From the NCBI GenBank assembly GCA_013696965.1, contig JACCXN010000037.1, forward strand, positions 1 through 54,263: a stretch of 54,263 bases of DNA, read 5' to 3'. The notes under the pieces are model-generated. The model saw only the letters and a list, made by a program, of their open reading frames with translations. It was not told the origin of the DNA and ran no database searches. Below are positions 19,571 to 29,595 of the stretch, piece after piece. The position numbers were made by a program, and so were the translations under genes. Numbering within the stretch: the first letter of the stretch is position 1; every line of letters begins with the position of its first letter. Source of the stretch: Bacteroidota bacterium (GTDB lineage Bacteria; Bacteroidota; Bacteroidia; JACCXN01).

Positions 19571-21712
19571 TTGGAAGAAATAAAAAAACGAATAAACTAT
19601 ATACAATTGAAATTAATAAAGCTGCTTATTCTTGTTTTTTTATTTTCATTTGAAAATGTGCTCGCTCAATCCCAGGAAATAGTTGATTCCCTTTACCGTG
19701 AGTTAAAAACCGAAATTCAGGATACAACAAAAGTAAATATATACAACTCCCTTTGCTGGCAATACTTTTTATTTGGCGATTCAGAAAAAGCGAAACAATA
19801 TGGAGGAAAAGCCTTAGTATTATCTGAAACAATTCAATTTAAAAAAGGCCAGGCATTGGCCCTAAATTATATAGGCAATGTGTATGCTCAAAAAGCGGAA
19901 TACACACAGGCTCTAAGAAATTATTTTGCTTCGCTTGAAATTAAAAAAGAGTTGGGTGATGAACCTGCTTTGGCTGCTTCCTACAATAATATTGGAAACA
20001 TTTTTTGGAATTTAGGAAACCTTCCCGAAGCACTCAAATACCATTTGAAAGCATTAAAAATAAGGGAAAAAGTGAACAATCAATTTGGAGTTGCACAATC
20101 TTATTTAAACATTGGGAATATTTATCTAAGCCAAAACAATCAAAGCAAAGCATTGGAAAATTATCGGGTAGCTTTAGCAATACAACTTAGTCTGGATGAT
20201 AAACAAGCACTTGGATTTACATACAATAATATTGGCAATGTTTATGAAAATTTATCTCAAAGCGATAGTTCAATGTATTATTTAAGGCTTGCAAAAGTAA
20301 TAAGAGAGCAACTTGGAGACAAATGGGGATTATCGAATTCGTATTTCAATATCGGAATTAATTATAAACGAACCTTACAATTCCCTCAAGCTATATTGTA
20401 TATGGATAGCACACTTTCCCTGGCAACTGAAATTGAAGATAAATTGTTAATTGCAAGAGTTTACCTTCAATTATCCATTATTAATATCGATTTGAAAAAA
20501 TATGCACAGGCAAATATAAATTTTCAAAAATCACTCTCTATTGCTACCCAACTCGGAGCCAAAGAAATTATAAGAGACAATTACTTTTACAAAGGAATAT
20601 TAGATACCATTACTAAACATTGGGAAAGTGCGTACACTAGTTTAGATAATTATTATGTTTATAGAGACAGCCTTGTTAATGAAGAAAACAGAAGCAATAT
20701 TGTGAAGCAACAAATGCAGTTTGATTTTGATAAAATAGAATCAGTATTAAAAGAACAACAAGAAAAGGAAAGAGAAGTATCAAGGGCAAAACAAAAAACA
20801 AACACCATTGTTATCGGTTCTATTATTGCCATTTTAATACTCGTGAGCATATTTTTGTTTATCATTTTCAACCGATTTAAAATCACAAAACAACAAAAAA
20901 TAATTATTGAAGAAAAACAAAGAGAAATTACAGATTCTATTAAATATGCACAACGAATACAGAAAGCAATACTTCCAGGGGAGGAAAAATTTTCTGAATT
21001 TTTTCCCGATGTTTTTATTTTCTATAAACCAAAAGACATTGTAAGTGGAGATTTCTACTGGATTTCTGAAATAATTAAAAACAACCAAAAGAAAATTTTA
21101 TATGCAGTAGCCGATTGTACTGGCCATGGAGTTCCCGGAGCATTTATGAGCATGATTGGAAATTCATTACTGAATCAAATAGTAAATGAAAATGGAATAG
21201 ATGAACCTTCCAAAATACTGGAACTATTAAGAAATGGGGTAATTAATGCCTTAAATCAAACTTATAACGGTGAAAATAAAGATGGAATGGACATTGCCTT
21301 ATGCTCCATTGAGAAACTAAATGATATGGATTATAAAGTAGAATATGCAGGTGCAAATAATTCTTTATGGATAATTCCCCCTGCCAATGATTCAAATGAA
21401 AAAACCATTGTAGAAACAAAAGCAGATAAACAACCCATTGGAATATTTCAGGAAGTACAAAAACCTTTTACCAACCATTCTTTTACCCTTTCAAAGGGCT
21501 CCCTGGTTTATATCTTTACCGATGGATATGCCGATCAGTTTGGCGGATTAAAAGGCAAAAAATTCAAATACCAGCCATTAAAAGATTTACTTATTGCCAT
21601 AAGAAGTAAAAATATGGTTAAGCAAAAGATTTTGCTTAACCAAACATTTGAAAAATGGCAGGGCAAAGAGGAGCAAGTTGATGATATTTGCATGATTGGA
21701 GTCAGACTTTAA
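19571..21712 (+). CDS. TPR-repeat, membrane-anchored SpoIIE/PP2C-type phosphatase
   Basis: About 713 residues. A signal-like segment (LIKLLILVFLFSFENVLAQ) leads into six or so TPR repeats (about 50-380, with repeated YNNIGN and ALKYH patterns), a transmembrane helix (about 412-435), a coiled-coil linker, and a SpoIIE phosphatase domain (about 475-713) with VSGDFYWI, ADCTGHGVPGAF, NKDGMDIAL, FTDGYADQFGG and VDDICMIG. The catalytic half is closely similar to that of the preceding gene, pointing to duplication with exchange of the sensor half. There is no ATG near the signal peptide. I take the TTG at 19571, with a TTG at 19610 as the alternative, so the exact start is uncertain. Confidence 0.88.
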   Translation: MEEIKKRINYIQLKLIKLLILVFLFSFENVLAQSQEIVDSLYRELKTEIQDTTKVNIYNSLCWQYFLFGDSEKAKQYGGKALVLSETIQFKKGQALALNYIGNVYAQKAEYTQALRNYFASLEIKKELGDEPALAASYNNIGNIFWNLGNLPEALKYHLKALKIREKVNNQFGVAQSYLNIGNIYLSQNNQSKALENYRVALAIQLSLDDKQALGFTYNNIGNVYENLSQSDSSMYYLRLAKVIREQLGDKWGLSNSYFNIGINYKRTLQFPQAILYMDSTLSLATEIEDKLLIARVYLQLSIINIDLKKYAQANINFQKSLSIATQLGAKEIIRDNYFYKGILDTITKHWESAYTSLDNYYVYRDSLVNEENRSNIVKQQMQFDFDKIESVLKEQQEKEREVSRAKQKTNTIVIGSIIAILILVSIFLFIIFNRFKITKQQKIIIEEKQREITDSIKYAQRIQKAILPGEEKFSEFFPDVFIFYKPKDIVSGDFYWISEIIKNNQKKILYAVADCTGHGVPGAFMSMIGNSLLNQIVNENGIDEPSKILELLRNGVINALNQTYNGENKDGMDIALCSIEKLNDMDYKVEYAGANNSLWIIPPANDSNEKTIVETKADKQPIGIFQEVQKPFTNHSFTLSKGSLVYIFTDGYADQFGGLKGKKFKYQPLKDLLIAIRSKNMVKQKILLNQTFEKWQGKEEQVDDICMIGVRL

Positions 21713-21856
21713 TTAAAAGGCCTATTTCCCAACTTCTTTACCTGTAATTTATTGGATTGATTTTTCTGATTTTATTTTCAGATTGAATAATATTAGAGCA
21801 GCTTTTTTATCCTATTTATTTATACACCAACAATGTTTCTAAAGGTATTCTGTTTA

Positions 21857-22618
21857 TTAAATTTCTATTTTCAAACCATCGTAACTTAACTTGAGAAAAT
21901 CAGGAAGCTCCCTGTTGATTTCTTCATGAAGGCCCAACTGGTGGCTTATATGTGTAAAATATCCTTTTTCAGGTCTTATCCTATGCATAAGTTCAACCGC
22001 TTGATGGAGTGTAAAATGCGAAATATGCTCTTCTTTTCTTAATGCATTTAAAACCAATACTTTTGTTCCTCTTAGTTTCTCCATTTCCTTTTCAGCAATG
22101 GAATTGGCATCTGTAATATATGTGAAATCCTTAATGCGAAAGCCTAAAACTGGCAATTTAAAATGAAAAGCCTGAATAGGTATTATTTCTGTTTGGTTTA
22201 TATTAAAAGGTTTGTTTTCAATATGGTGAAGAGTAACTTGTGGGATTCCAGGATACTGCTCATCGGCAAAAATATAGGAAAATTCTTTTTTTAAACTTTC
22301 CTGAACTCTTAAGGTAGCATAAACATCAATCTTCTTTTTTAGCAAAAAATTATATGCCCTTATGTCATCAAACCCTGCAGTATGATCCTTATGTTCATGA
22401 GTAAAAATAACGGCATCTATTTTTTCAACCTTTTCCCTTAACATTTGCTGCCGGAAATCAGGACCTGTATCAATTACAAAAGTATTGCCATCTGTTTCTA
22501 CCAGGATACTGGTCCGCAATCTCTTATCTCTGTTATCAGCAGATATGCAAACCTCACAATTACAACCTATTAATGGCACCCCCTGGGAAGTTCCAGTACC
22601 TAAAAAAGTTACTTTCAT
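21857..22618 (-). CDS. MBL-fold metal hydrolase (PhnP-like)
   Basis: 253 residues. I chose ATG 22618 because family members begin directly with the MKVTFLGTGTSQGVP strand; an ATG at 22657 would add 13 residues. Metal-binding motifs are FTHEHKDHTAG (HxHxDH), DTGPDFRQQ, and later histidines in THISHQLG. A Cys pair in IGCNCEVC near residue 20 is typical of PhnP-like members and may bind a structural zinc. It is probably a phosphodiesterase acting on a small cyclic phosphate; the substrate is unknown, and there are no phn genes nearby. It follows the surface-protein gene on the same strand after 129 bp. Confidence 0.85.
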   Translation of the reverse strand: MKVTFLGTGTSQGVPLIGCNCEVCISADNRDKRLRTSILVETDGNTFVIDTGPDFRQQMLREKVEKIDAVIFTHEHKDHTAGFDDIRAYNFLLKKKIDVYATLRVQESLKKEFSYIFADEQYPGIPQVTLHHIENKPFNINQTEIIPIQAFHFKLPVLGFRIKDFTYITDANSIAEKEMEKLRGTKVLVLNALRKEEHISHFTLHQAVELMHRIRPEKGYFTHISHQLGLHEEINRELPDFLKLSYDGLKIEI

Positions 22619-22747
22619 TCCATTTTTCAATTCATCTGTTTTGTATGCTTTGGTCAACGCTCTGGTTTAATAGGATAAACTTTAAGTTTTCAAATTTAAA
22701 ATTTAAAATTGGAATAATAAAAATTCATTAAATCCTGAGCATAACCT

Positions 22748-24982
22748 CTATTTTAAAAGCGTTACAAAACCTTTTGTTGTCAATTCTCCATACGTTTGAG
22801 TTTGAAATTTCACAACCCAAAAATAGGTTCCCTCATTGCAGGGCCTCCCATTGCACATTCCCCCCCATCCTGATACCAAATTTTCTGTTTCGAAAACTTT
22901 TAATCCGAACCGGTTAAAAATGAATAACTCCCCTTTGGTTTTTAATAAAATTTCAAATGGAACAAACCTATCATTAATACCATCATTATTGGGAGTGAAT
23001 ACATTGGGCATTTCCAGTTCACATTGTTCTACCTCTACATTTATTTCATACGAATAGTAACAATCATCATCTGAAATCTCTACGCTATAATACCCTGCCT
23101 CCGATAGTAAAAAAGAACCGGCTGTGGAGTTATCTTGCCAAAGGAAATTGAAATTATCCTGCTTGATTTTTAGCAAAATCTCCTCGCCTTCACAAATAGT
23201 GGTGTCATTACTGAAATTTTTTGTGGGTATTGAATTATAATCAATAAAAATCGTATCAGAATTTACACATCCATCCAGCTTTACTGTTACCCAATATTTT
23301 CCTTTTTCTGTAACCAAATAAGAGGGATTTCTATTGCCATCCTGCCAGGTGTGCGATGCTCCCTGGGCATTTACATCCAATAATAGCGGCTCATTGTAAC
23401 AAAACAAAACATTCTCACCAAGATCAAAGGGTTGATAAATATATTTAATTAAAATTAAATCTGATTTCCTACATCCATTAACTTCTATATCAACTCCATA
23501 AAGTCCTTCGGTGGTAACATTAAGAGTTGGTGTATTAAATCCGTAATTATGCCAGTAATAAAGGCCATTGGGTGTGGTGGCATCAAGTATTATAACATCA
23601 CCCGGACACAACAAGGTATCATTTCCAATAAATAAAGGTGGATAAGGATAAATATGAATTACTTGCATCAGGGTTTCTTTTATTCCCTTTTTATAAATAT
23701 CTAAATAAACTTCGTAACTCCCCAGGCTGTTATATTTATGAAATGGATTTTCCATTGTAGAGAAGTTCAATATTCCTGAGGCAGGATCACCAAAATTCCA
23801 TTTAACTGAATCTACCGAGTATAAAGAGTTTAAAGAAAATTTAGTAATATCCCCCAAACAGGTATTATTAACCAAAAAAAAGTTTTCATAAGGCAATAAA
23901 GGAGGCAAGCCAAACCTGGAAACCCTCCCTTCAAGAAAAACTTCATTTTCCACATACCCACAGCTAACCCCCTGCTCATTTGGATATTTAATAACACCTA
24001 CATAAGCAGCATTCAATTTTGAGCAATAAATTTTTTTATCAGGTCCTAATTGTAAAGCCCCGCCATTACCCAAACTATCTAAAAGAATACTTGAATTTTT
24101 AATTTCATTCATTGATCCGGCTAATAGATCAAGTTGAACAATTCGTCCGGGACTTAAATTATAAGATACATACAGAAACCTGCTATTGGGTGAAAACTCA
24201 AGCCCATATACATTTTCCTCAGTTAAAAATTTATTGATAATTACAGTAGGGCTTATTAAACCTGTGGCATTATCAAAATTAAAAACCTCCAACCCTATAT
24301 TAGCATTTGCAGCAGCTATTCGCTTTCCATCCAAGGATCCCTTTAAATAGCCTTTTGTATTAATAGAATCAATTATGGCAGATCCTACATTACTAACAAC
24401 TGGATTTAAATTTATTCCTGTTGAATTTAACAAATAACAGTAAAAAGTATTGTTTCCAAAATGATGAGAAACAATCCAATAATCATTTCCATTGTCATGT
24501 TTAATTGCTGTTACTTTTTCACAAACCGGAGTATGTATGGGAATGTTCTTATTCATTGTCACTGCTCCAAGGCCTCCATTAAGTGTCATATCAACCTCAG
24601 AATATCTTAATCCATACATTTTTCCATATTGATCCGTTGTAAACACATAATATACAGAATCTGCTTTTGGTTTTTTTACAATAAATGCTGATTGAGTGCT
24701 ATTGTAATTTCCCATTAAACTATCTCCATTTGGCATTACAGCATGAAGCCGGTTCCATATTTTAACACCGTCAGTGTAAAAGAGCAGGTTGCCCATAAAA
24801 TCAGAAACCGAAGCACAGCCTTCCAAAGTGTTCAATTCACCATCAATTAATCCCAGAGGATTTACACCATTAAAATCAAGCCCTGCTTTTTCTCCAAAAT
24901 ACCATATATTATTTTCCTTTTGAGCAAGGGCAGAAAAAACAAAAAAAACATTTAAAATAAATAGGAAAAAGAGTCGTACCAT
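22748..24982 (-). CDS. Surface protein with gliding-motility-associated (CHU_C, T9SS type B) C-terminus
   Basis: 744 residues with a signal peptide ending near FSALAQ (residue 20). Residues about 22-350 have repeated NIWYFGEKAGLDFNG- and LEFSPNSRFLYVS-like strands of a beta-propeller. A PKD-like segment (VKWNFGDPASG, about 390-440) and three Ig-like repeats (each starting like GNDTLLCPGDVIILDA or NDTTICEGEEILL) follow. The last 85 residues are the gliding-type tail (PNVFTPNNDGINDRF, IFNRFGLKVFET, GTYFWVVKF). Such proteins cross the outer membrane by T9SS and remain attached to the surface. Length is ordinary. A direct role in motility is not shown. Confidence 0.88.
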   Translation of the reverse strand: MVRLFFLFILNVFFVFSALAQKENNIWYFGEKAGLDFNGVNPLGLIDGELNTLEGCASVSDFMGNLLFYTDGVKIWNRLHAVMPNGDSLMGNYNSTQSAFIVKKPKADSVYYVFTTDQYGKMYGLRYSEVDMTLNGGLGAVTMNKNIPIHTPVCEKVTAIKHDNGNDYWIVSHHFGNNTFYCYLLNSTGINLNPVVSNVGSAIIDSINTKGYLKGSLDGKRIAAANANIGLEVFNFDNATGLISPTVIINKFLTEENVYGLEFSPNSRFLYVSYNLSPGRIVQLDLLAGSMNEIKNSSILLDSLGNGGALQLGPDKKIYCSKLNAAYVGVIKYPNEQGVSCGYVENEVFLEGRVSRFGLPPLLPYENFFLVNNTCLGDITKFSLNSLYSVDSVKWNFGDPASGILNFSTMENPFHKYNSLGSYEVYLDIYKKGIKETLMQVIHIYPYPPLFIGNDTLLCPGDVIILDATTPNGLYYWHNYGFNTPTLNVTTEGLYGVDIEVNGCRKSDLILIKYIYQPFDLGENVLFCYNEPLLLDVNAQGASHTWQDGNRNPSYLVTEKGKYWVTVKLDGCVNSDTIFIDYNSIPTKNFSNDTTICEGEEILLKIKQDNFNFLWQDNSTAGSFLLSEAGYYSVEISDDDCYYSYEINVEVEQCELEMPNVFTPNNDGINDRFVPFEILLKTKGELFIFNRFGLKVFETENLVSGWGGMCNGRPCNEGTYFWVVKFQTQTYGELTTKGFVTLLK

Positions 24983-25164
24983 GGCCTCATAATTTAACAG
25001 TTTGAATAGTTAAGTTATGAATTTTTTGCTAGAAAATCAATGTGTACAGACAAGGCAGTATACCTGACAATAGAATCAAAAAATCACTAGTATTAAGGAA
25101 ATTAAGCCCTTATTTTTTGATTTCTTTTCCTAAATGCCCTTTCCATGAAATCACCTCTATGCAT

Positions 25165-25338
25165 CCTTTGCGATACACTTCTTTGAGCCCTTTGTGTGGA
25201 CACAACTTTGCGAAAACCTCTTTGCGCTCTTTGCGTGACACTTCTTTGCGCCTTTGCGTGAAATCTCTTTGCGCCCTTTGCGTGAAAACTTCTTTGCGCC
25301 TTTGCATGAAATTGTCTTTTGCGCCCTTTGCGTGAAAA
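25165..25338. repeat. Short tandem repeat array rich in CTTTGCGC / CTTTGCGTGAAA
   Basis: About eight imperfect units of 14-28 nt, mostly 23-25, built from CTTTGCGCC(C)TTTGCGTGAAA. The right half is the most regular. Open frames on the minus strand here (rich in KAQR and AKGAK) are products of the repeat, not genes. It fills most of the 404-bp gap between the surface-protein gene and cysteine desulfurase. Similar TTTGCG repeats occur in intergenic DNA of many bacteria; I know of no proven function. Confidence 0.8.
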
Positions 25339-25386
25339 TAACCAGGGGAATAGAGACAGTAAGACCAATTAGAGGCAATTTTGTAT

Positions 25387-26514
25387 CTACTTGCTGAAAA
25401 TATCCACCAACTTGCTTATGCAATAGTCTATTTCCGCCTTTGTATTGTATTTACTAAAAGAAAACCGAATTGATGAGCGTTTTGGATCAGCGTTAATTGC
25501 TCTTAATACATGTGAACCCACGTCAGTACCAGAAGTACAAGCACTTCCTCCAGAAGCAGCTATCCCATTAATATCAAGGTTAAAAAGCAGCATTTCAGCA
25601 GCTTTATTTTCAGGAAAAGAAGTATTCAATACTGTGTATAAACAATTGCCTTCACAATCACCATTAAAATCAATACCAGCAATATTGCATCTTAATTTTT
25701 CTATCATATACGTTTTCAAACCTTGAATATGCTCCTGGTGCTTTTCCATATCACGGCTGGCAATTTCTAAGGCTTTTGCAAGACCTACTATTCCATATAC
25801 ATTCTCAGTTCCTCCCCTCATATTTCGCTCCTGGGAACCTCCGTAAATAAAAGGATTAATCTTCACTTTGTTGTTGGTATAAAGGAAACCAACCCCTTTT
25901 GGACCATGAAACTTATGCGCTGCACAAGTAACAAAATCAATGGGAATTTCTTGTAAATCGAATGAATAATGTCCCATTGTCTGAACTGTATCACTATGAA
26001 ACAATGCTCCATAATTTCTGCACACTTCACCAACTTTCTCTAGTGGTAATAAATTTCCAATTTCATTGTTTGCATGCATTAATGAAACAAAACTCTTTGG
26101 ATTTTCCTTGAGCAATTCTTCCAAATGTACAAGGTCGATATGCCCTGATTTATCAATATCTGCAAAACTCAATTTAATGGCATTACGACTGGCAAGTTTT
26201 TCAAGTGTATGTAGCACTGCATGATGTTCCATACGACTGGTTATGGCATGCTTAATTCCATAATCAATTACACTACATTGAATTGCCATATTGTCTGCTT
26301 CTGTACCTCCTGAAGTGAAAATTATTTCCGCAGGAGAAACATTTAGCAGTTTAGAAACTGTTTTACGTGCATCTTCAACAGCTGCTCTTACTTGTCTTCC
26401 AAATGAATGAATTGACGAAGGATTCCCAAATTGATCCCTCATCAATGGCAGCATTGCTTCCAGAACTTCTTCATCTAAAGGGGTAGTTGCAGCATTGTCT
26501 AGGTAAACCTTCAT
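25387..26514 (-). CDS. Cysteine desulfurase (NifS/IscS family)
   Basis: 375 residues, a PLP enzyme that removes sulfur from cysteine for Fe-S clusters and other thio-cofactors. It has the opening MKVYLDNAATTPLDEEVLE, the PLP-lysine motif AAHKFHGPKGVGFLY, and the catalytic cysteine in GGSACTSGTDVGSHVL on a NifS/IscS-like loop. The length is normal. It lies 11 bp downstream of glmM, so the two are probably cotranscribed. No scaffold or suf/isc genes adjoin it, so its specific target pathway is open. Confidence 0.93.
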   Translation of the reverse strand: MKVYLDNAATTPLDEEVLEAMLPLMRDQFGNPSSIHSFGRQVRAAVEDARKTVSKLLNVSPAEIIFTSGGTEADNMAIQCSVIDYGIKHAITSRMEHHAVLHTLEKLASRNAIKLSFADIDKSGHIDLVHLEELLKENPKSFVSLMHANNEIGNLLPLEKVGEVCRNYGALFHSDTVQTMGHYSFDLQEIPIDFVTCAAHKFHGPKGVGFLYTNNKVKINPFIYGGSQERNMRGGTENVYGIVGLAKALEIASRDMEKHQEHIQGLKTYMIEKLRCNIAGIDFNGDCEGNCLYTVLNTSFPENKAAEMLLFNLDINGIAASGGSACTSGTDVGSHVLRAINADPKRSSIRFSFSKYNTKAEIDYCISKLVDIFSK

Positions 26515-26525
26515 CTTTTTCTTTT

Positions 26526-27932
26526 TTAAGCTTCTGTTTTTGAATGTCTGATTATATCCCTTATATCTGAAATGATTTTTTCAGCCAGATTATCGGCAGT
26601 TGTTTCCAAACTGCTTTCAGCATAAATTCTAATTATAGATTCTGTATTCGATTTTCTCAAATGAACCCATTCCTTATCAAATTCAATTCTGATACCATCA
26701 ACGGAGTTAATGGGTTGTTTCTTATATTTTTCCTTAATCCCTTGCAGTACAATATCAACATCAATTTCTGGAGTAAGTTCAATTTTATTCTTTGAAATAT
26801 AATAATTAGGATAACTTGATCTTAACATACTACACGTATTTTCATATTTTGCAAGATGGGTAAGAAATAAGGCTATGCCAACCAAGGCATCTCTCCCATA
26901 ATGTAATTCAGGGTAAATTATTCCACCATTTCCTTCTCCTCCAATTACAGCATTTGTTTGCTTCATCATTTCAACAACATTTACCTCCCCCACTGCCGAG
27001 GCTTTATATAATCCACCTGCTTTTTCTGTTATATCCTGTAATGCGCGTGTGGAAGAAAGATTGGAAACAGTATTTCCTTTGTTATTCTTTAATATATAAT
27101 CAGCCACTGCTACAAGAGTATATTCCTCTCCAAACATTTCACCATCTTCCGAAACAATTGCAAGGCGGTCAACATCTGGATCTACAACCAATCCTAAATC
27201 GGCTTTGTTTTTTACAACACTTTTTGAAATATCCCTTAAATTCTCCGGCAAAGGCTCTGGGTTATGAGGAAATTCCCCATTCGGTTCACAATACATTTCT
27301 ACAACATCACTAACTCCAAGTGCCTTGAGCAGGGCTGGTATAAATATTCCACCCGATGAATTCACGCAATCAATAACAATTTTGAACTTCCTTTCGCTAA
27401 TAGCTTTTATATCAACAAGTGGAAGAGCAAGTATCATGTCTATATGTTTTTGCATATAACTCTCATCCTTTATGTATTTACCAAGGGTATTTACATCAGA
27501 AAAACTAAAACTCTCTTCTGCTGCAATTTGAAGTACCACTTCGCCCTGAGCTGAGGATATAAACTCTCCTTCATTATTCAGTAGTTTTAATGCGTTCCAT
27601 TGTTTTGGATTATGACTAGCTGTAATAATTATTCCACCGTCTGCATTTTCACCCTTTACTGCCAGTTCCACTGTTGGAGTAGTGGATAAGCCTAAATCAA
27701 CAACTGTTATTCCCATGCCCATCAGAGTCCCGGTAACAATATCATTTACCATGTCCCCTGAAATCCTAGCATCTCTTCCAATTACAACCTTTATGTTTTT
27801 CCCTTCTGTTGCATTTTTGACTATTGTTCCAAAAGCAGCCGTAAATTTCACTATGTCAAGTGGTGTCAAACCTTCTCCTGGTTTACCTCCTATTGTCCCC
27901 CTTATACCTGAAATCGATTTTATTAATGTCAT
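26526..27932 (-). CDS. glmM: Phosphoglucosamine mutase / phosphohexomutase
   Basis: 468 residues of the alpha-D-phosphohexomutase family. It has GIRGTIGG at the N-terminus, the phosphoserine loop TASHNPKQWNALKL (about residue 100), the metal-binding DPDVDRLAIV (about 250), the sugar-binding GGEGNGGIIYPELHYGRDA (about 335), and a C-terminal phosphate-binding region. It converts glucosamine-6-phosphate to glucosamine-1-phosphate for peptidoglycan and LPS, the usual role of the single Bacteroidota enzyme of this type; phosphomannomutase activity cannot be excluded. It has a -7 promoter box 29 bp upstream. Confidence 0.85.
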   Translation of the reverse strand: MTLIKSISGIRGTIGGKPGEGLTPLDIVKFTAAFGTIVKNATEGKNIKVVIGRDARISGDMVNDIVTGTLMGMGITVVDLGLSTTPTVELAVKGENADGGIIITASHNPKQWNALKLLNNEGEFISSAQGEVVLQIAAEESFSFSDVNTLGKYIKDESYMQKHIDMILALPLVDIKAISERKFKIVIDCVNSSGGIFIPALLKALGVSDVVEMYCEPNGEFPHNPEPLPENLRDISKSVVKNKADLGLVVDPDVDRLAIVSEDGEMFGEEYTLVAVADYILKNNKGNTVSNLSSTRALQDITEKAGGLYKASAVGEVNVVEMMKQTNAVIGGEGNGGIIYPELHYGRDALVGIALFLTHLAKYENTCSMLRSSYPNYYISKNKIELTPEIDVDIVLQGIKEKYKKQPINSVDGIRIEFDKEWVHLRKSNTESIIRIYAESSLETTADNLAEKIISDIRDIIRHSKTEA

Positions 27933-27960
27933 ATGAAATACGGTTTAAAAAAATTGCTTG

Positions 27961-27968
27961 CAAAAGTA
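27961..27968 (-). promoter_or_regulatory. -7 box for glmM-cysteine desulfurase
   Basis: TActTTTG on the minus strand matches TAnnTTTG and lies 29 bp before the glmM ATG. A possible TTG -33 box at 27994-27992 is 23 bp away, slightly longer than usual. Confidence 0.45.
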
Positions 27969-28085
27969 ACTTTTTCAGTCCGATATAACGACAAAAATAT
28001 TTCAACAATTCAGTTACATAATTTTATGTTGAAATTATTGTTTATAAAATGATACCTGCATAAAAAAAAATCCCTTAAAATTTAC

Positions 28086-28093
28086 TACTTTTG
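28086..28093 (+). promoter_or_regulatory. -7 box for the TPR gene
   Basis: TActTTTG, an exact TAnnTTTG match 26 bp before the ATG at 28119. No good -33 TTG is seen. Confidence 0.45.
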
Positions 28094-28118
28094 TATCAGA
28101 ACAATAAACACATTATTT

Positions 28119-29537
28119 ATGTTTGAAGAAGAAGAAGATTATTTTAGCAGTAAGGACGAGACAAGGGAAATAGTGGAAAAATTTGAAAACATGCTTAAGA
28201 ATAATGAACATTATTTTTTTGATGTTGATGATTTTGAGGATATCATAGAACATTACATAGAACAAAACAGCATAAAGAAATCCTTCAATGTTATTGAATA
28301 TGCACTCTTGCAGCATCCTGATTCTTTTATTCTCTTGTTAAGAAAAGGACAGCTTTTGGCAGCAACCAACAAACCCCAGAAATCACTTGATTTACTTAGC
28401 AAACTGGAAAACATTGAACCAACCAACATTGAACTTCATTTTACAAGAGGAAATATTTACAGCCAATTAAGGCAGCATAACAAGGCTGCGGAAGCTTTTA
28501 AGAAGGCCCTTGAATTCGCAGAGGAAGATATCGATGATATCCTATTGAATATTGCATTTGAGTACACAAATATGGGAAAATATGAACTTGCAATTTCTCA
28601 TTTAAAAAAGGCTCTTGATGTTAATCCTGAAAATGAATCCGCGCTTTTCGAACTGGCTTTTTGCTTTGAAATAACAGGCAAACCAGAAGACAGTATTAAA
28701 TACTACCATGATTTTATCAACCTTCATCCCTATTCATCCTCTGCTTGGTTTAATCTTGGTGTGGCCTTTAGTAAACAACAATTGTATGAAAAGGCAATTG
28801 ATGCATATGATTTTGCCCTTGCAATTGATGCTAATTATTCCTCTGCTTATTTTAATAAAGGAAATTCTCTTGTGGCACTCGAAGAATATGAAATGGCAAT
28901 TGAAGTTTATAAGGAAACCTTTAATTATGAGGAGCCTGACGCTCTTGCCTATTATTATATCGGGGAATGTTATGAAAAACTAAATGATTACAGCAAAGCC
29001 ATTAGTTATTACCGCAAAGCGAGCAAACTCGATCCATTCCTTGCTGATGCATGGATAGGCATTGGAATGGTGCTGGATGAACAGGGAAAGCAAAATGAAA
29101 GTGTTCATTTCTTAAAAAAAGGTGTTGAAATTGACAAAACAAACCCTGAATATTGGTATATTCTGGGTGATCTCCAAAAAAAGAGGGGATTCAACGAAGA
29201 GGCTCAGCATGCATATGAAAAAGTTATAGAATTTAATGCTGATAACAATGATATTTGGTTGGATTATTCCGACATGCATTTCAAAACAGGTGATACGGTT
29301 CTTGCCCTTGATATCATTTACAGGGGAATTAAACAAAACCAAATAAATCCTGATTCATCACTTTACTATAGAATTACAGCTTATCTATTAAAACACGGGC
29401 TTGTAGGGGATGCCCTGGGAATGTTTGAATCAGGACTTTCCCTTGATTTTCAAAATAATGTAAGCTTGTTTGATTATGCTCCCGAATTAAAGAACAATGA
29501 ACTTCTACAGGAAATTCTCACTTCTCATAAGTCATAA
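28119..29537 (+). CDS. TPR-repeat protein
   Basis: 472 residues, with no signal peptide or membrane segment. The acidic N-terminus (MFEEEEDYFSS) is followed by at least nine tetratricopeptide repeats from about residue 50 to the end, seen as recurring pairs such as AWFNLGVAFSKQQLYEKAI and YYYIGECYEKLNDYSKAI. It is probably a cytoplasmic protein-protein scaffold. It leads a plus-strand run with a ComA-like enzyme, rhodanese, DUF368 and AroE. No partner is identified. Confidence 0.88.
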   Translation: MFEEEEDYFSSKDETREIVEKFENMLKNNEHYFFDVDDFEDIIEHYIEQNSIKKSFNVIEYALLQHPDSFILLLRKGQLLAATNKPQKSLDLLSKLENIEPTNIELHFTRGNIYSQLRQHNKAAEAFKKALEFAEEDIDDILLNIAFEYTNMGKYELAISHLKKALDVNPENESALFELAFCFEITGKPEDSIKYYHDFINLHPYSSSAWFNLGVAFSKQQLYEKAIDAYDFALAIDANYSSAYFNKGNSLVALEEYEMAIEVYKETFNYEEPDALAYYYIGECYEKLNDYSKAISYYRKASKLDPFLADAWIGIGMVLDEQGKQNESVHFLKKGVEIDKTNPEYWYILGDLQKKRGFNEEAQHAYEKVIEFNADNNDIWLDYSDMHFKTGDTVLALDIIYRGIKQNQINPDSSLYYRITAYLLKHGLVGDALGMFESGLSLDFQNNVSLFDYAPELKNNELLQEILTSHKS

Positions 29538-29551
29538 CAGACAAATAATAT

Positions 29552-29559
29552 TAACTTTG
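29552..29559 (+). promoter_or_regulatory. -7 box for the ComA-like gene
   Basis: TAacTTTG, an exact TAnnTTTG match 36 bp before the ATG at 29596 and after the TPR gene stop. It suggests that the run from ComA onward has its own promoter. Confidence 0.45.
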
Positions 29560-29595
29560 CGCTTTAATTTTTAGCCATTTTAAATTATTTAGGGA

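Noticed and set aside
25102-25423. Several minus-strand frames rich in KAQR and AKGAK
   Set aside because: They are translations of the TTTGCG repeat and overlap one another in three frames.
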